Of a stretch of 9,408 bases of DNA, positions 1 to 5,021 are shown one piece after another. The stretch is from the NCBI GenBank assembly GCA_016871655.1, contig VHCR01000042.1, positions 1 through 9,408 on the forward strand, read 5' to 3'. Numbering within the stretch: the stretch's first letter is position 1; each line of letters starts with the position of its first letter. Origin of the DNA: Verrucomicrobiota bacterium (GTDB taxonomy: Bacteria > Verrucomicrobiota > Verrucomicrobiia > Chthoniobacterales > UBA6821). Both the position numbers and the translations under genes were made by a program. The notes below the pieces were generated by a model. That model worked only from the letters and a program-made list of their open reading frames with translations, was not told the origin of the DNA and ran no database searches.

Positions 1-335
1 TAACACCGACAGCATTAGCAGAGCTTGCGGCGTTGATTGAAAAAGGAACGATCAGCGGCCGCCAAGGAAAAGAAGTTTTTGCCGAGATGATGAGTAGTGG
101 GAAAGCGCCAGCAGCTATTGTGCAAGAAAAAGGAATGCAACAAGTCAGCGACACTGGTGCGCTCGAAGGCTTCTGCGATGAGGCAATCGCGGCTCATCCA
201 GCCGTCGTCGCCGATTTTAAAGCCGGCAAAGAAGCGGCGTTGAATTTCTTGAAAGGTCAAGTGATGAAGCTTTCCAAAGGAAAGGCTAATCCGGCTCTTG
301 TTGGAGATATTTTGAAAAAGAAATTGTCAGCCTAG
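1..335 (+). CDS. gatB: Asp/Glu-tRNA amidotransferase subunit B, C-terminal part (partial)
   Basis: The frame is open from the window edge (first whole codon at position 3) to the TAG at 333-335, giving about 111 residues of the C-terminal end. It reads as the YqeY-like helical tail domain of GatB: ALIEKGTISGRQGKEVF near the start, then KAPAAIVQEKGMQQVSD, a segment ending ALNFLKGQVMKLSKGKANP, and the closing NPALVGDILKKKL typical of the family. In the GatCAB complex GatB binds the tRNA and, with the glutaminase GatA, converts mischarged Glu-tRNA(Gln) or Asp-tRNA(Asn) to the amidated form in the cytoplasm; the tail domain contacts the tRNA. The catalytic cradle lies outside the window. The TTG at 33 could be taken for a start, but the homology clearly continues upstream of it. 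A small open frame begins two bases after the stop. Confidence 0.93.
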   Translation, partial: TPTALAELAALIEKGTISGRQGKEVFAEMMSSGKAPAAIVQEKGMQQVSDTGALEGFCDEAIAAHPAVVADFKAGKEAALNFLKGQVMKLSKGKANPALVGDILKKKLSA

Positions 336-337
336 AA

Positions 338-487
338 ATGAGCATGATCAAAAAAACCTTAGTTTTTTTCTTGGTCATTATCGCGCTACTCGACGTTTGG
401 AAGCAGGCAAAATTGTGGTGCCTTCACAGATCACAATCCGTTTTTAAAAAAGCGTTGATCGAGTCTAACCTGAATATTTCACGGTAA
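338..487 (+). CDS. possible small membrane peptide downstream of gatB
   Basis: A 49-codon frame starts at an ATG two bases after the gatB stop and ends at TAA 485-487. The peptide begins MSMIKKTLVFFLVIIALLD: two lysines, then about twelve strongly hydrophobic residues, then a charged tail ending ESNLNISR. This is the profile of a single-span membrane peptide or an uncleaved signal anchor. The tight spacing to gatB would allow translational coupling, and there is no separate Shine-Dalgarno site. I recognise no family. The length is short enough to occur by chance, and the A-rich/T-rich run near its start (350-369) could equally be non-coding, so this is a candidate only. Confidence 0.35.
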   Translation: MSMIKKTLVFFLVIIALLDVWKQAKLWCLHRSQSVFKKALIESNLNISR

Positions 488-632
488 ATCTATGGCGACT
501 CACGAAAAACCGATGCCCACTCCGCTGATCTCAAATTTCGATTTGGGCAGTATGAAACATAGAGCTACTGCTCAAAATTTTTCGCTCGCCTTGTGTTGAT
601 GGTCCTTACGCGGCACCTCGCGACGAATCAGT

Positions 633-776
633 GGAGTTCTTGCATAATCCTACTGCTGGCGCGACTAGCAGCGTCGCGTCGGTGCTCGCTGCTCGAGTAT
701 TTCCATATACACTCCGCTGCTGTGCGCCGCCGACTCCTTGCTTTTCATCGCCAGCAGCGGATTCTGCAAGAACTCC
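633..776. repeat. long hairpin repeat, family B copy 1
   Basis: Inverted arms lie at 633-661 and 749-776. The reverse complement of the right arm matches the left over 28-29 bases with two substitutions and a one-base indel (shared core ggagttcttgca). The 87-base interior contains cggtgctcgctgct, then gtatttccat, then cctt-gc-tttcatc. The same landmarks recur in the same order at 4192-4319 with unrelated arms, so this is a dispersed element rather than a chance palindrome. It lies in the 488-854 gene-free gap between gatB and tRNA-Gly. The rest of that gap holds no convincing gene: frames crossing it are short and follow the repeat. Its right flank carries tttgcgggcta, which recurs at 4907-4917 beside another repeat. 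Confidence 0.75.
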
Positions 777-809
777 AGTATAAAATTTGCGGGCTAAAAT
801 TTCTCTGGA

Positions 810-838
810 TTGACTATTTGAAAATGACTTGATACATT
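810..838 (+). promoter_or_regulatory. sigma-70-type promoter for tRNA-Gly
   Basis: A -35 box TTGACT (810-815) and a -10 box TACATT (833-838) are separated by exactly 17 bases. The predicted start is near 845, about 10 bases before the mature tRNA 5' end at 855. Five of six bases match the -35 consensus and four of six the -10 consensus. Confidence 0.6.
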
Positions 839-854
839 TTTTGCTCTCCTCTGT

Positions 855-928
855 GCGGGTATAGCATAGTGGTAATGTTCCAGCCTTCCAAGCTGGCCAG
901 GAGGGTTCGATTCCCTCTACCCGCTCCA
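855..928 (+). tRNA. tRNA-Gly (anticodon TCC), CCA encoded
   Basis: A complete cloverleaf can be drawn by eye. The acceptor stem GCGGGTA (855-861) pairs with TACCCGC (918-924). The D arm contains GCATAGTGGTAATGT. The anticodon stem CCAGC/GCTGG encloses the loop CTTCCAA with anticodon TCC, which reads GGA glycine codons. The T arm is GAGGGTTCGATTCCCTC. The discriminator T925 is followed by an encoded CCA at 926-928. A promoter lies just upstream and a strong hairpin starts three bases after the CCA. Confidence 0.97.
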
Positions 929-930
929 AT

Positions 931-975
931 GCTGTAAAGCAGCAGCATCGCAAAGCGATACTGCTGCTTTACAGC
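931..975 (+). terminator. strong hairpin immediately after tRNA-Gly
   Basis: A 15-bp perfect stem (gctgtaaagcagcag, 931-945, with its complement at 961-975) is followed by one mismatch, then a 5-bp stem ATCGC/GCGAT and an AAA loop. It begins three bases after the tRNA CCA and would stop transcription or protect the 3' end. No T-run follows (next bases aagtttgagttt), so it is not a textbook intrinsic terminator. Its 3' half is also the outermost part of the left arm of the neighbouring repeat (963-1096). Confidence 0.55.
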
Positions 976-1096
976 AAGTTTGAGTTTAAAGTTTAAGTTT
1001 AAGTTGATTCTTGCCTGCGGCAAAAAAATTTTTTTTTATTTGCGAAGCCTCGAAACTTAAACTCAAACTTTCAACTTCAACTTGCTGCGAAGCAGC
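963..1096. repeat. palindromic intergenic element, family A copy 1
   Basis: The arms are at 963-1005 and 1054-1096. About 37 of 43 positions pair when the right arm is reverse-complemented; the arms consist of gtttaag/gttgaag-like units plus an outer gctgctt..cagcaagtt. The loop is 48 nt (1006-1053) and contains a small hairpin TTGCC-TGC-GGCAA (1011-1023), an A-run into a T-run, and GCGAAGC (1042-1048). The element lies between convergent tRNA-Gly and the M50-like gene, and its right arm runs into that gene, supplying its last ten codons and its TGA stop (1063-1065). Confidence 0.8.
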
Positions 1097-1788
1097 ATTT
1101 CAATCTGCTGCAAAACAACGCTGGTAAAGGAAACAAAGTCGACGCTGTTGTTTGAAAAGTCATTCCAATAGCCAGTAAGAGTGACATTAGGGCCAGCCAT
1201 GAGCAACATCGCTGTGACAATAAAAAGATTGATCAGGTAGATGATCAGGAGTGAAAAAAATGTTCCTCCATATTTCAAATCAGGTTGTCCTTTCAGGATT
1301 AAGATACAGGTGAAGGTGAGATGAAAAGCCCACGTGAGACCTAGGAATAAAAAGAAAACCCACTCCAACGATGCTACCGAGGTGAAGAGTCGCGCGAGAA
1401 GATAAATCGAAACGACGATAGCGGTGTAGATTGGAAAAAAATAGGGAGAGAGTGCAATCCAAGTGTTGACGCGGTCGGTGAGGATGTGGCCTCCTTCTTG
1501 ACTGACATGAAATTTCTCAGCGACCTTGCCGCGAAAAAGTTTTGCCCAAAGCGCGTGCGTACATTCGTGACCGTAGACATAAAGGAAAAAAAACCACGAT
1601 CGTGGGAGTAGCCAAAAAGAAAGACCCCATAGTACAATTCCCGCAACAAAAAAAAGACATCCTGGCGTTCCTAGCAAACCTTGATGCAGAGCGGTGAGGA
1701 AGGTATCACAAAATGTTTTTGTGAAAAGCCAAGCCGGAGGCAAAAGAAAAATCCCAACAATAAATTTGACCCAAGTTTTGGGAACCAT
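1063..1788 (-). CDS. M50-like integral membrane zinc metalloprotease
   Basis: The product has 241 residues and is very hydrophobic. Likely membrane segments are at about 7-27, 44-72, 110-132, 142-165 and 177-198. The zinc motif HExxH is present as H74-E-C-T-H78 within YVYGHECTHALWAK at the end of the second segment. ALSPYFFPIYTA (112-123) and QPDLKYGG (168-175, with D170 a possible third ligand) resemble parts of the M50 site-2-protease group; these assignments are from memory of the family. Such enzymes cut substrates within or beside the membrane; the substrate here is unknown. It is the last of three minus-strand genes after kdsD and efp, but 164 bases of repeat separate it from efp. There is no Shine-Dalgarno site before the ATG. 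The last ten residues (LLRSKLKLKV) come from an intergenic repeat, so the native C-terminus has probably been replaced. Confidence 0.75.
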   Translation of the reverse strand: MVPKTWVKFIVGIFLLPPAWLFTKTFCDTFLTALHQGLLGTPGCLFFVAGIVLWGLSFWLLPRSWFFFLYVYGHECTHALWAKLFRGKVAEKFHVSQEGGHILTDRVNTWIALSPYFFPIYTAIVVSIYLLARLFTSVASLEWVFFLFLGLTWAFHLTFTCILILKGQPDLKYGGTFFSLLIIYLINLFIVTAMLLMAGPNVTLTGYWNDFSNNSVDFVSFTSVVLQQIEMLLRSKLKLKV

Positions 1789-1791
1789 AGA

Positions 1792-1950
1792 AGCAGGTTG
1801 CAGGTTACAGCGTTTCAGGGGACAGCGTTACAGGACACAGGATGCCAGGAAATCATATAAAGCCTAGCTTGTTGATAAAGAGTTGGGAAATTTTTTGATC
1901 TGAAATGCTGTACGCTGCAATGCTGTTCCCTGAAGCGCTTGCAGCCTGTT
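1792..1950. repeat. palindromic intergenic element, family C (same plan as family A)
   Basis: The left part (about 1794-1848) is built of cagcgttacagg-like phrases; the right part (about 1900-1945) is their imperfect reverse complement. The clearest block is 1810-1834 against 1914-1938, 20 of 25 positions pairing. A second block, 1837-1848 against 1900-1911, pairs 9 of 12. The loop between the inner blocks is 51 nt (1849-1899), essentially the loop length of the family A elements, with an AAGC-CTA-GCTT mini-hairpin and a T-run. It fills nearly the whole gap between the efp stop (1953-1955) and the M50-like start (1788), so any transcript reading through would fold here. Confidence 0.7.
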
Positions 1951-1952
1951 TG

Positions 1953-2510
1953 CTAAGCGCGGCCCATATACTCGCCGGTGCGTGTATCAACCTTGATAAT
2001 CTCTCCTTCTTTTATGAAGAGAGGAACGTTGATCGATTTTCCGGTTTCCAAAACAGCAGGCTTCATGACGTTGCCAGAAGAATCACCGCGTAATCCTTCT
2101 GGAGATTCTGCAACTTTTAAATTAGCCGAAGGTGGGAGCTCTACGGAGACGGCGCGGCCTTCGACGTAGAGGATTTCAACGCTCATGCCTTCCGTGAGAT
2201 AATCTTTGGCATCGCCAATAAAATCTTTTTGAAGCGTGATGGTTTCAAAAGTTTCCGGATCCATGAAATGATAACCTTCGTGATCGCTGTAGCTAAATTC
2301 CAAAGCGCTGCGGCTGACATCGACGAGTTCTACTTTTTCCGTTGAAGAAAAACGGATGTCAGCTGATTTTCCAGTGCCGATATAGCGGATGATGCATTGC
2401 ACAAAAGCGCGGAGATTGCCTGGAGTGCGGTGCGTGACTTCAAGGACAATGGCTGCATTGCCATTGTATTTAATTGCCATTCCTTTGCGGAGATCGTTTG
2501 CGAGTGCCAT
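1953..2510 (-). CDS. efp: translation elongation factor P
   Basis: The product has 185 residues, the normal EF-P length, and all three beta-barrel domains. Domain I (about 1-65) starts ANDLRKGMAIKYNGNAAIV and carries the tip loop HRTPGNLRAF (27-36). Domain II (about 66-130) contains the family pattern YHFMDPETFE. Domain III contains ESPEGLRGDSSGNVMKPA and ends PLFIKEGEIIKVDTRTGEY. EF-P binds between the ribosomal P and E sites and relieves stalling at proline stretches. The tip residue that is Lys34 in E. coli is Asn32 here, so neither beta-lysylation nor the Arg-rhamnose pathway is likely. The ATG start (2508-2510) matches the family N-terminus; no Shine-Dalgarno site precedes it. It lies downstream of kdsD on the same strand, 171 bases away across a hairpin, so it may be transcribed separately. 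Confidence 0.95.
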   Translation of the reverse strand: MALANDLRKGMAIKYNGNAAIVLEVTHRTPGNLRAFVQCIIRYIGTGKSADIRFSSTEKVELVDVSRSALEFSYSDHEGYHFMDPETFETITLQKDFIGDAKDYLTEGMSVEILYVEGRAVSVELPPSANLKVAESPEGLRGDSSGNVMKPAVLETGKSINVPLFIKEGEIIKVDTRTGEYMGRA

Positions 2511-2521
2511 ATGGGAAGAAG

Positions 2522-2644
2522 GTTTAAGGGTTTAGGTGTTTAGGATGAAACAGGGAAAAAGTTTGAATTTAGTAAAAGATTATTTCGTTGGCGATGCTAA
2601 ATTATTTTAAATTTAAAAGTCCACCTTTCTATAAACTCTTAAAC
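2522..2644. repeat. inverted repeat spanning the efp upstream region
   Basis: gtttaagggttta (2522-2534) matches the reverse complement of taaactcttaaac (2632-2644) at 12 of 13 positions, around a 97-nt AT-rich interior. The left arm continues as three degenerate copies of a gtttagg-like unit up to 2543. The phrases resemble the family A arms, but the loop is about twice as long. The efp promoter must lie within or next to it; I found no convincing -35/-10 pair. Confidence 0.45.
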
Positions 2645-2678
2645 TGTCACAACCAAGGTTTCTACGTTGGTTGTGACA
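2645..2678 (-). terminator. perfect 12-bp hairpin just after kdsD
   Basis: tgtcacaaccaa (2645-2656) and ttggttgtgaca (2667-2678) form a perfect 12-bp stem with a 10-nt loop. On the minus strand it begins three bases after the kdsD TAA (2682-2684), the position expected of a terminator or 3'-end stabiliser. The following minus-strand bases (gtttaagagttta) are not a clean U-tract, so it could also be a protein-binding palindrome upstream of efp. Confidence 0.5.
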
Positions 2679-2681
2679 AAA

Positions 2682-3653
2682 TTACAAAATTTTCAAACGA
2701 GAAAGATCTTGTGAGTCGATCATGCCGAGAGGAGTGCCATCTTCATCTATGACAATGAGGTCATCGATACGATGTTGCTCGAGGATTACTAAAACTTCCC
2801 CTGCGAGTTTATCGGCGTGAATGGTAATAGGTTGGCGTGTCATCAGCTTGCCGACTGGCTCTTGTCCGATATTGGGATTGTTAGCAAAGTGACGAACAAA
2901 ATCACCATGCGTAAAAATTCCAGCGAGACTTCTTTCAGAAGTTACTACAATCGCAGCGCCTGAGCGCTTTGCGATGAGTTGTTTTAAAACATCCATGACA
3001 AGTGTCTCTGGAGAAACCATGACAACTTCTTCTCCTCGTTGCATGATATCGCGTGCTCGTACCAAGAGCGATCGGCCGAGTTGTCCGCCAGGATGAAAGC
3101 GCGCAAAATTTTCGCGAGTGAATCCGCGCGCCTCGAGCAATACCATGGCAAGGGCATCTCCGAGTGCCAGCATCGTTGTCGTGCTGGAGGTCGGGGCGAG
3201 ATTGTGAGGGCAGGCTTCCTGAGCGACATGAACGTCGAGAAAAATGTCGCACGCTTTTGCAAGCGTGGAATTTTTATTTCCGGTTAGCGCGATCCGCTTG
3301 GCATCAAAGCGAGCGAGGATTGGCAGAAGTGTTAAAATTTCATCTGTCTCTCCGCTGTAACTCAAAATTAAAAAAAGATCACCATCAGCAACGACTCCCA
3401 AATCTCCGTGAAGCGCGTTGAGAGAATTAAGGACGACAGCTGGTGCACCTGTGCTAGTCAAGGTAGCGGCAATTTTTTCTCCGATGTGGCCTGACTTTCC
3501 CACTCCTAAAACAATGATTTTATTACGACGATCAATGGTGGTGCGCATCAATTCAATCGCCTGATCAAAACGATGATCGAGGCGTTCGGAGAGGCGTTGC
3601 AGTTCCTCTGTTTCAATAGTCAGGACACGGCGTGCTCGTTCGAGGTAGTTCAT
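2682..3653 (-). CDS. kdsD: arabinose-5-phosphate isomerase (SIS + two CBS domains)
   Basis: The product has 323 residues from the ATG at 3651-3653. The SIS sugar-phosphate isomerase domain occupies about 30-195, with GVGKSGHIGEKIAATL (50-65), LNALHGDLG (78-86), SYSGETDEI (98-106), EACPHNLAPTSSTT (146-159) and FHPGGQLG (186-193). By alignment with E. coli KdsD the proposed catalytic residues are present as K53, E105, E146 and H187. Two CBS domains follow, about 204-257 and 271-323. The enzyme interconverts ribulose-5-phosphate and arabinose-5-phosphate, the first step to KDO for lipopolysaccharide, in the cytoplasm. A capsule-type paralogue (KpsF) cannot be excluded; no other KDO gene is in view. 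A TTG six bases upstream is in frame, but the ATG fits the family better. There is no Shine-Dalgarno site. A hairpin follows its stop directly. Confidence 0.93.
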   Translation of the reverse strand: MNYLERARRVLTIETEELQRLSERLDHRFDQAIELMRTTIDRRNKIIVLGVGKSGHIGEKIAATLTSTGAPAVVLNSLNALHGDLGVVADGDLFLILSYSGETDEILTLLPILARFDAKRIALTGNKNSTLAKACDIFLDVHVAQEACPHNLAPTSSTTTMLALGDALAMVLLEARGFTRENFARFHPGGQLGRSLLVRARDIMQRGEEVVMVSPETLVMDVLKQLIAKRSGAAIVVTSERSLAGIFTHGDFVRHFANNPNIGQEPVGKLMTRQPITIHADKLAGEVLVILEQHRIDDLIVIDEDGTPLGMIDSQDLSRLKIL

Positions 3654-3727
3654 GATCAATAAATCTTAGAAAGTTGCTTTTTTAGTGAGGCTCTTAAACG
3701 CTAGAAAATATCAAGCTGTAGAGACCA

Positions 3728-3779
3728 GTAACGAGTAACGAGTAACGGGTAACGAGTTTATATTCTTGCCTGCGGCAAA
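3728..3779. repeat. heptamer tandem repeat plus half of a family A element
   Basis: Four tandem copies of gtaacgA/G lie at 3728-3755 (the third copy ends in g). They are followed by 18 bases (attcttgcctgcggcaaa, 3762-3779) identical to 1007-1024 in the loop of family A copy 1. No matching right arm is visible downstream, so this looks like a truncated or decayed element with a left arm of different sequence. It occupies the divergent region between kdsD and the small secreted protein. Confidence 0.65.
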
Positions 3780-3814
3780 TTCAAACCAAAAGAAAGTTAA
3801 AAAATAATTCACTT

Positions 3815-3828
3815 TAGGAGAAACTCTG
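3815..3828 (+). promoter_or_regulatory. Shine-Dalgarno site positioned for an in-frame CTG
   Basis: TAGGAG at 3815-3820 is the only clear Shine-Dalgarno-like site in front of a gene in this window. It is 23 bases from the ATG at 3844, too far for normal use, but five bases from CTG 3826-3828, which is in frame with that ATG. Initiation at CTG would add LATNNE (first residue Met in practice) to the N-terminus. Confidence 0.35.
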
Positions 3829-3843
3829 GCTACTAATAACGAG

Positions 3844-4176
3844 ATGACGCAGACGCGATTTTTTATTTTTTTTACTGTTGCGATAGCAGCACTGCTGTTT
3901 TCTTTTGCTGATGTTCATGCTCAGCAATCGCGCCAGCCTGATACGGAGTTTGTCGCACCCAAAAAATTAAAACGGACACCGCCCAAGAAAGCTGAGCAAG
4001 AATCACTGATCAAATTGAATGGAAGTTTAACGCAGGCTGTGAAATCGAAGCAGCCATGGCAAGTGGTGAATCCTTTGGCGCCTGCTTCCTACGGGACTGG
4101 AGAAAAAAATGTTTCTGAAGATCCTGATGAAGTGGGAAGGCCGCAGGGGCTCTTGCTCTTCGGCATTGAATGGTAA
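3844..4176 (+). CDS. small secreted protein of unknown function
   Basis: The product has 110 residues with a clear Sec signal peptide: R5, a hydrophobic run at about 6-21, and a V24-H-A26 cleavage site before QQ. The mature part, about 84 residues, starts basic (KKLKRTPPKKAE, 40-51) and ends PWQVVNPLAPASYG (71-84), then GEKNVSEDPDEVGRPQG and LLLFGIEW. I have an impression of similar short exported proteins with an NPxAPxxYG block near an LF-aromatic C-terminus in Verrucomicrobiota, but cannot confirm it. No catalytic motif is seen. The last residue is Trp after alternating hydrophobics, as in some outer-membrane-associated proteins. An in-frame CTG at 3826 with a good ribosome-binding site is an alternative start. 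A long hairpin repeat begins 16 bases after its stop. Confidence 0.65.
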   Translation: MTQTRFFIFFTVAIAALLFSFADVHAQQSRQPDTEFVAPKKLKRTPPKKAEQESLIKLNGSLTQAVKSKQPWQVVNPLAPASYGTGEKNVSEDPDEVGRPQGLLLFGIEW

Positions 4177-4191
4177 TTAAATTACCTCATC

Positions 4192-4319
4192 AATTCTACT
4201 TATGCTGCGAGCTGCTACGTTCTCCGGTGCTCGCCGCTTCTCGTATTACATAGACGCTCGTCGATGCAGTCGTTTCTCGCGCTCCGAGGCGCCTTGCATC
4301 TCATCAGCATAAGTGAATT
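4192..4319. repeat. long hairpin repeat, family B copy 2
   Basis: The arms aattctacttatgctg (4192-4207) and cagcataagtgaatt (4305-4319) pair over 15 bp with one extra base. The 97-nt interior contains ccggtgctcgccgct, gtattacat and gccttgcatctcatc, matching the order of landmarks in copy 1 (633-776). The arms of the two copies are unrelated, yet each pair is complementary. The element starts 16 bases after the secreted-protein stop and ends 24 bases before the lipoprotein promoter, so it may act as a terminator or insulator. Confidence 0.72.
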
Positions 4320-4342
4320 CCTAAAGCAATTTATTCAGTAGC

Positions 4343-4370
4343 TTGAAACCAATTATTGCTTCACTACAAT
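4343..4370 (+). promoter_or_regulatory. sigma-70-type promoter for the glycine-zipper lipoprotein
   Basis: TTGAAA (4343-4348) and TACAAT (4365-4370) are 16 bases apart, each five of six to consensus. The predicted start near 4377 leaves a leader of about 18 bases to the ATG at 4395, with no Shine-Dalgarno site in it. Confidence 0.6.
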
Positions 4371-4394
4371 TTCTTCATCTCTTAGCTTTATTCT

Positions 4395-4889
4395 ATGAAA
4401 AATATTCGTTTTCTTTCTTTTCTCCTCTTTCTCTCACTCGCGTTTACTAGCTGTTCCAATTTAACGCCGGGAGAAAATGCGGCGATTGCCGCAGGCGTTG
4501 TGGGAACGGCTGCGGGTGTGGCTTTGGGATGTTCCGGAGTAAATCCTGGAATTACTATTCCCGTTGCACTCGGAGGTGCAGCTTTAGCGGGTGCCGGAGC
4601 TTATGTCTACACGAAACAGCGTGCCACTGTTGATCAGCGTCGGATCGCAGAGGCCCGAGCACGGCTTTATTACGCAGAATTAAACCAACAGCAGCAAAAT
4701 CAGTCAGACCGTTATCTTGCGGTCAACGCTCCTAACACACCACAGACACAAGGCCAATCGGTAATGCTCTACGACACGCAGACAGGATCGACCTCTCAAG
4801 AGGTCTACGACATGAAAAAAGTTCCAGTCGTTGGATCCTCCACGAAATTGGGAAATACTTCCGCGACTTATATTGGATCGGGTAACTAG
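4395..4889 (+). CDS. glycine-zipper lipoprotein
   Basis: The product has 164 residues. The signal peptide (basic K2 and R5, hydrophobic 6-17) ends in FTSC with Cys20 as probable lipidation site; Phe at -3 is less usual in a lipobox. Residues 28-71 form two glycine-zipper hairpins: GVVGTAAGVALG (34-45, with G37, G41 and G45 four apart) and ALGGAALAGAGAYVY (58-72), typical of proteins inserting a short helical pair in the outer membrane. A helical, charged stretch (76-98) follows, then a Q-rich linker (98-122) and a Ser/Thr/Gly-rich C-terminal tail. Related lipoproteins help outer-membrane integrity, but the specific role cannot be read here. It has its own promoter. It converges with the 751-residue gene, with a palindromic repeat 30 bases past its stop. 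Confidence 0.72.
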   Translation: MKNIRFLSFLLFLSLAFTSCSNLTPGENAAIAAGVVGTAAGVALGCSGVNPGITIPVALGGAALAGAGAYVYTKQRATVDQRRIAEARARLYYAELNQQQQNQSDRYLAVNAPNTPQTQGQSVMLYDTQTGSTSQEVYDMKKVPVVGSSTKLGNTSATYIGSGN

Positions 4890-4918
4890 CAGCGTTACAA
4901 CTGAAGTTTGCGGGCTAG

Positions 4919-5021
4919 AGTTTAAGTCAAAAGTTTAAGTTTAAGTGACGCTACAAAGTAGCGGTATCCCCTCGAAGGTGGGGATCCAGCATATCTTCAA
5001 CTTCAACTAGTGACTTAAACT
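4919..5021. repeat. palindromic intergenic element, family A copy 2
   Basis: The arms at 4919-4945 and 4995-5021 pair at 23 of 27 positions and contain agtttaagtca plus agtttaag units. The 49-nt loop folds into two small hairpins: CGCTAC-AAA-GTAGCG (4949-4963) and ATCCCC-TCGAAGGT-GGGGAT (4966-4985). With the long stem this makes a three-way junction. The element lies between convergent genes. Its right arm covers the TAA (5015-5017) of the 751-residue gene, so it could end both transcripts. Confidence 0.78.

Noticed and set aside
350..369. A-run/T-run hairpin as a gatB terminator
   Set aside because: The stem is seven A-T pairs plus one C-G pair, too weak to terminate, and it falls inside a possible small coding frame.
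593..832. 79-codon plus-strand frame
   Set aside because: It lies across the B1 hairpin arms; the translation is compositionally odd and follows the repeat.
606..953. 115-codon open frame on the minus strand
   Set aside because: It is antisense to tRNA-Gly and the B1 hairpin; the peptide with SWPAWKAGTLPLCYTR is the usual artefact of translating the opposite strand of a tRNA gene.
963..1096. CRISPR array
   Set aside because: The repeats are short 6-7-nt phrases arranged as inverted arms, with no spacer-sized unique units and no cas genes.
2935..3421. Several 80-105-codon frames on both strands
   Set aside because: They are shadows of kdsD, whose SIS and CBS motifs are continuous in its own frame.
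3654..3659. TTG start for kdsD two codons upstream
   Set aside because: The ATG at 3651-3653 gives the usual start and there is no ribosome-binding site favouring TTG.
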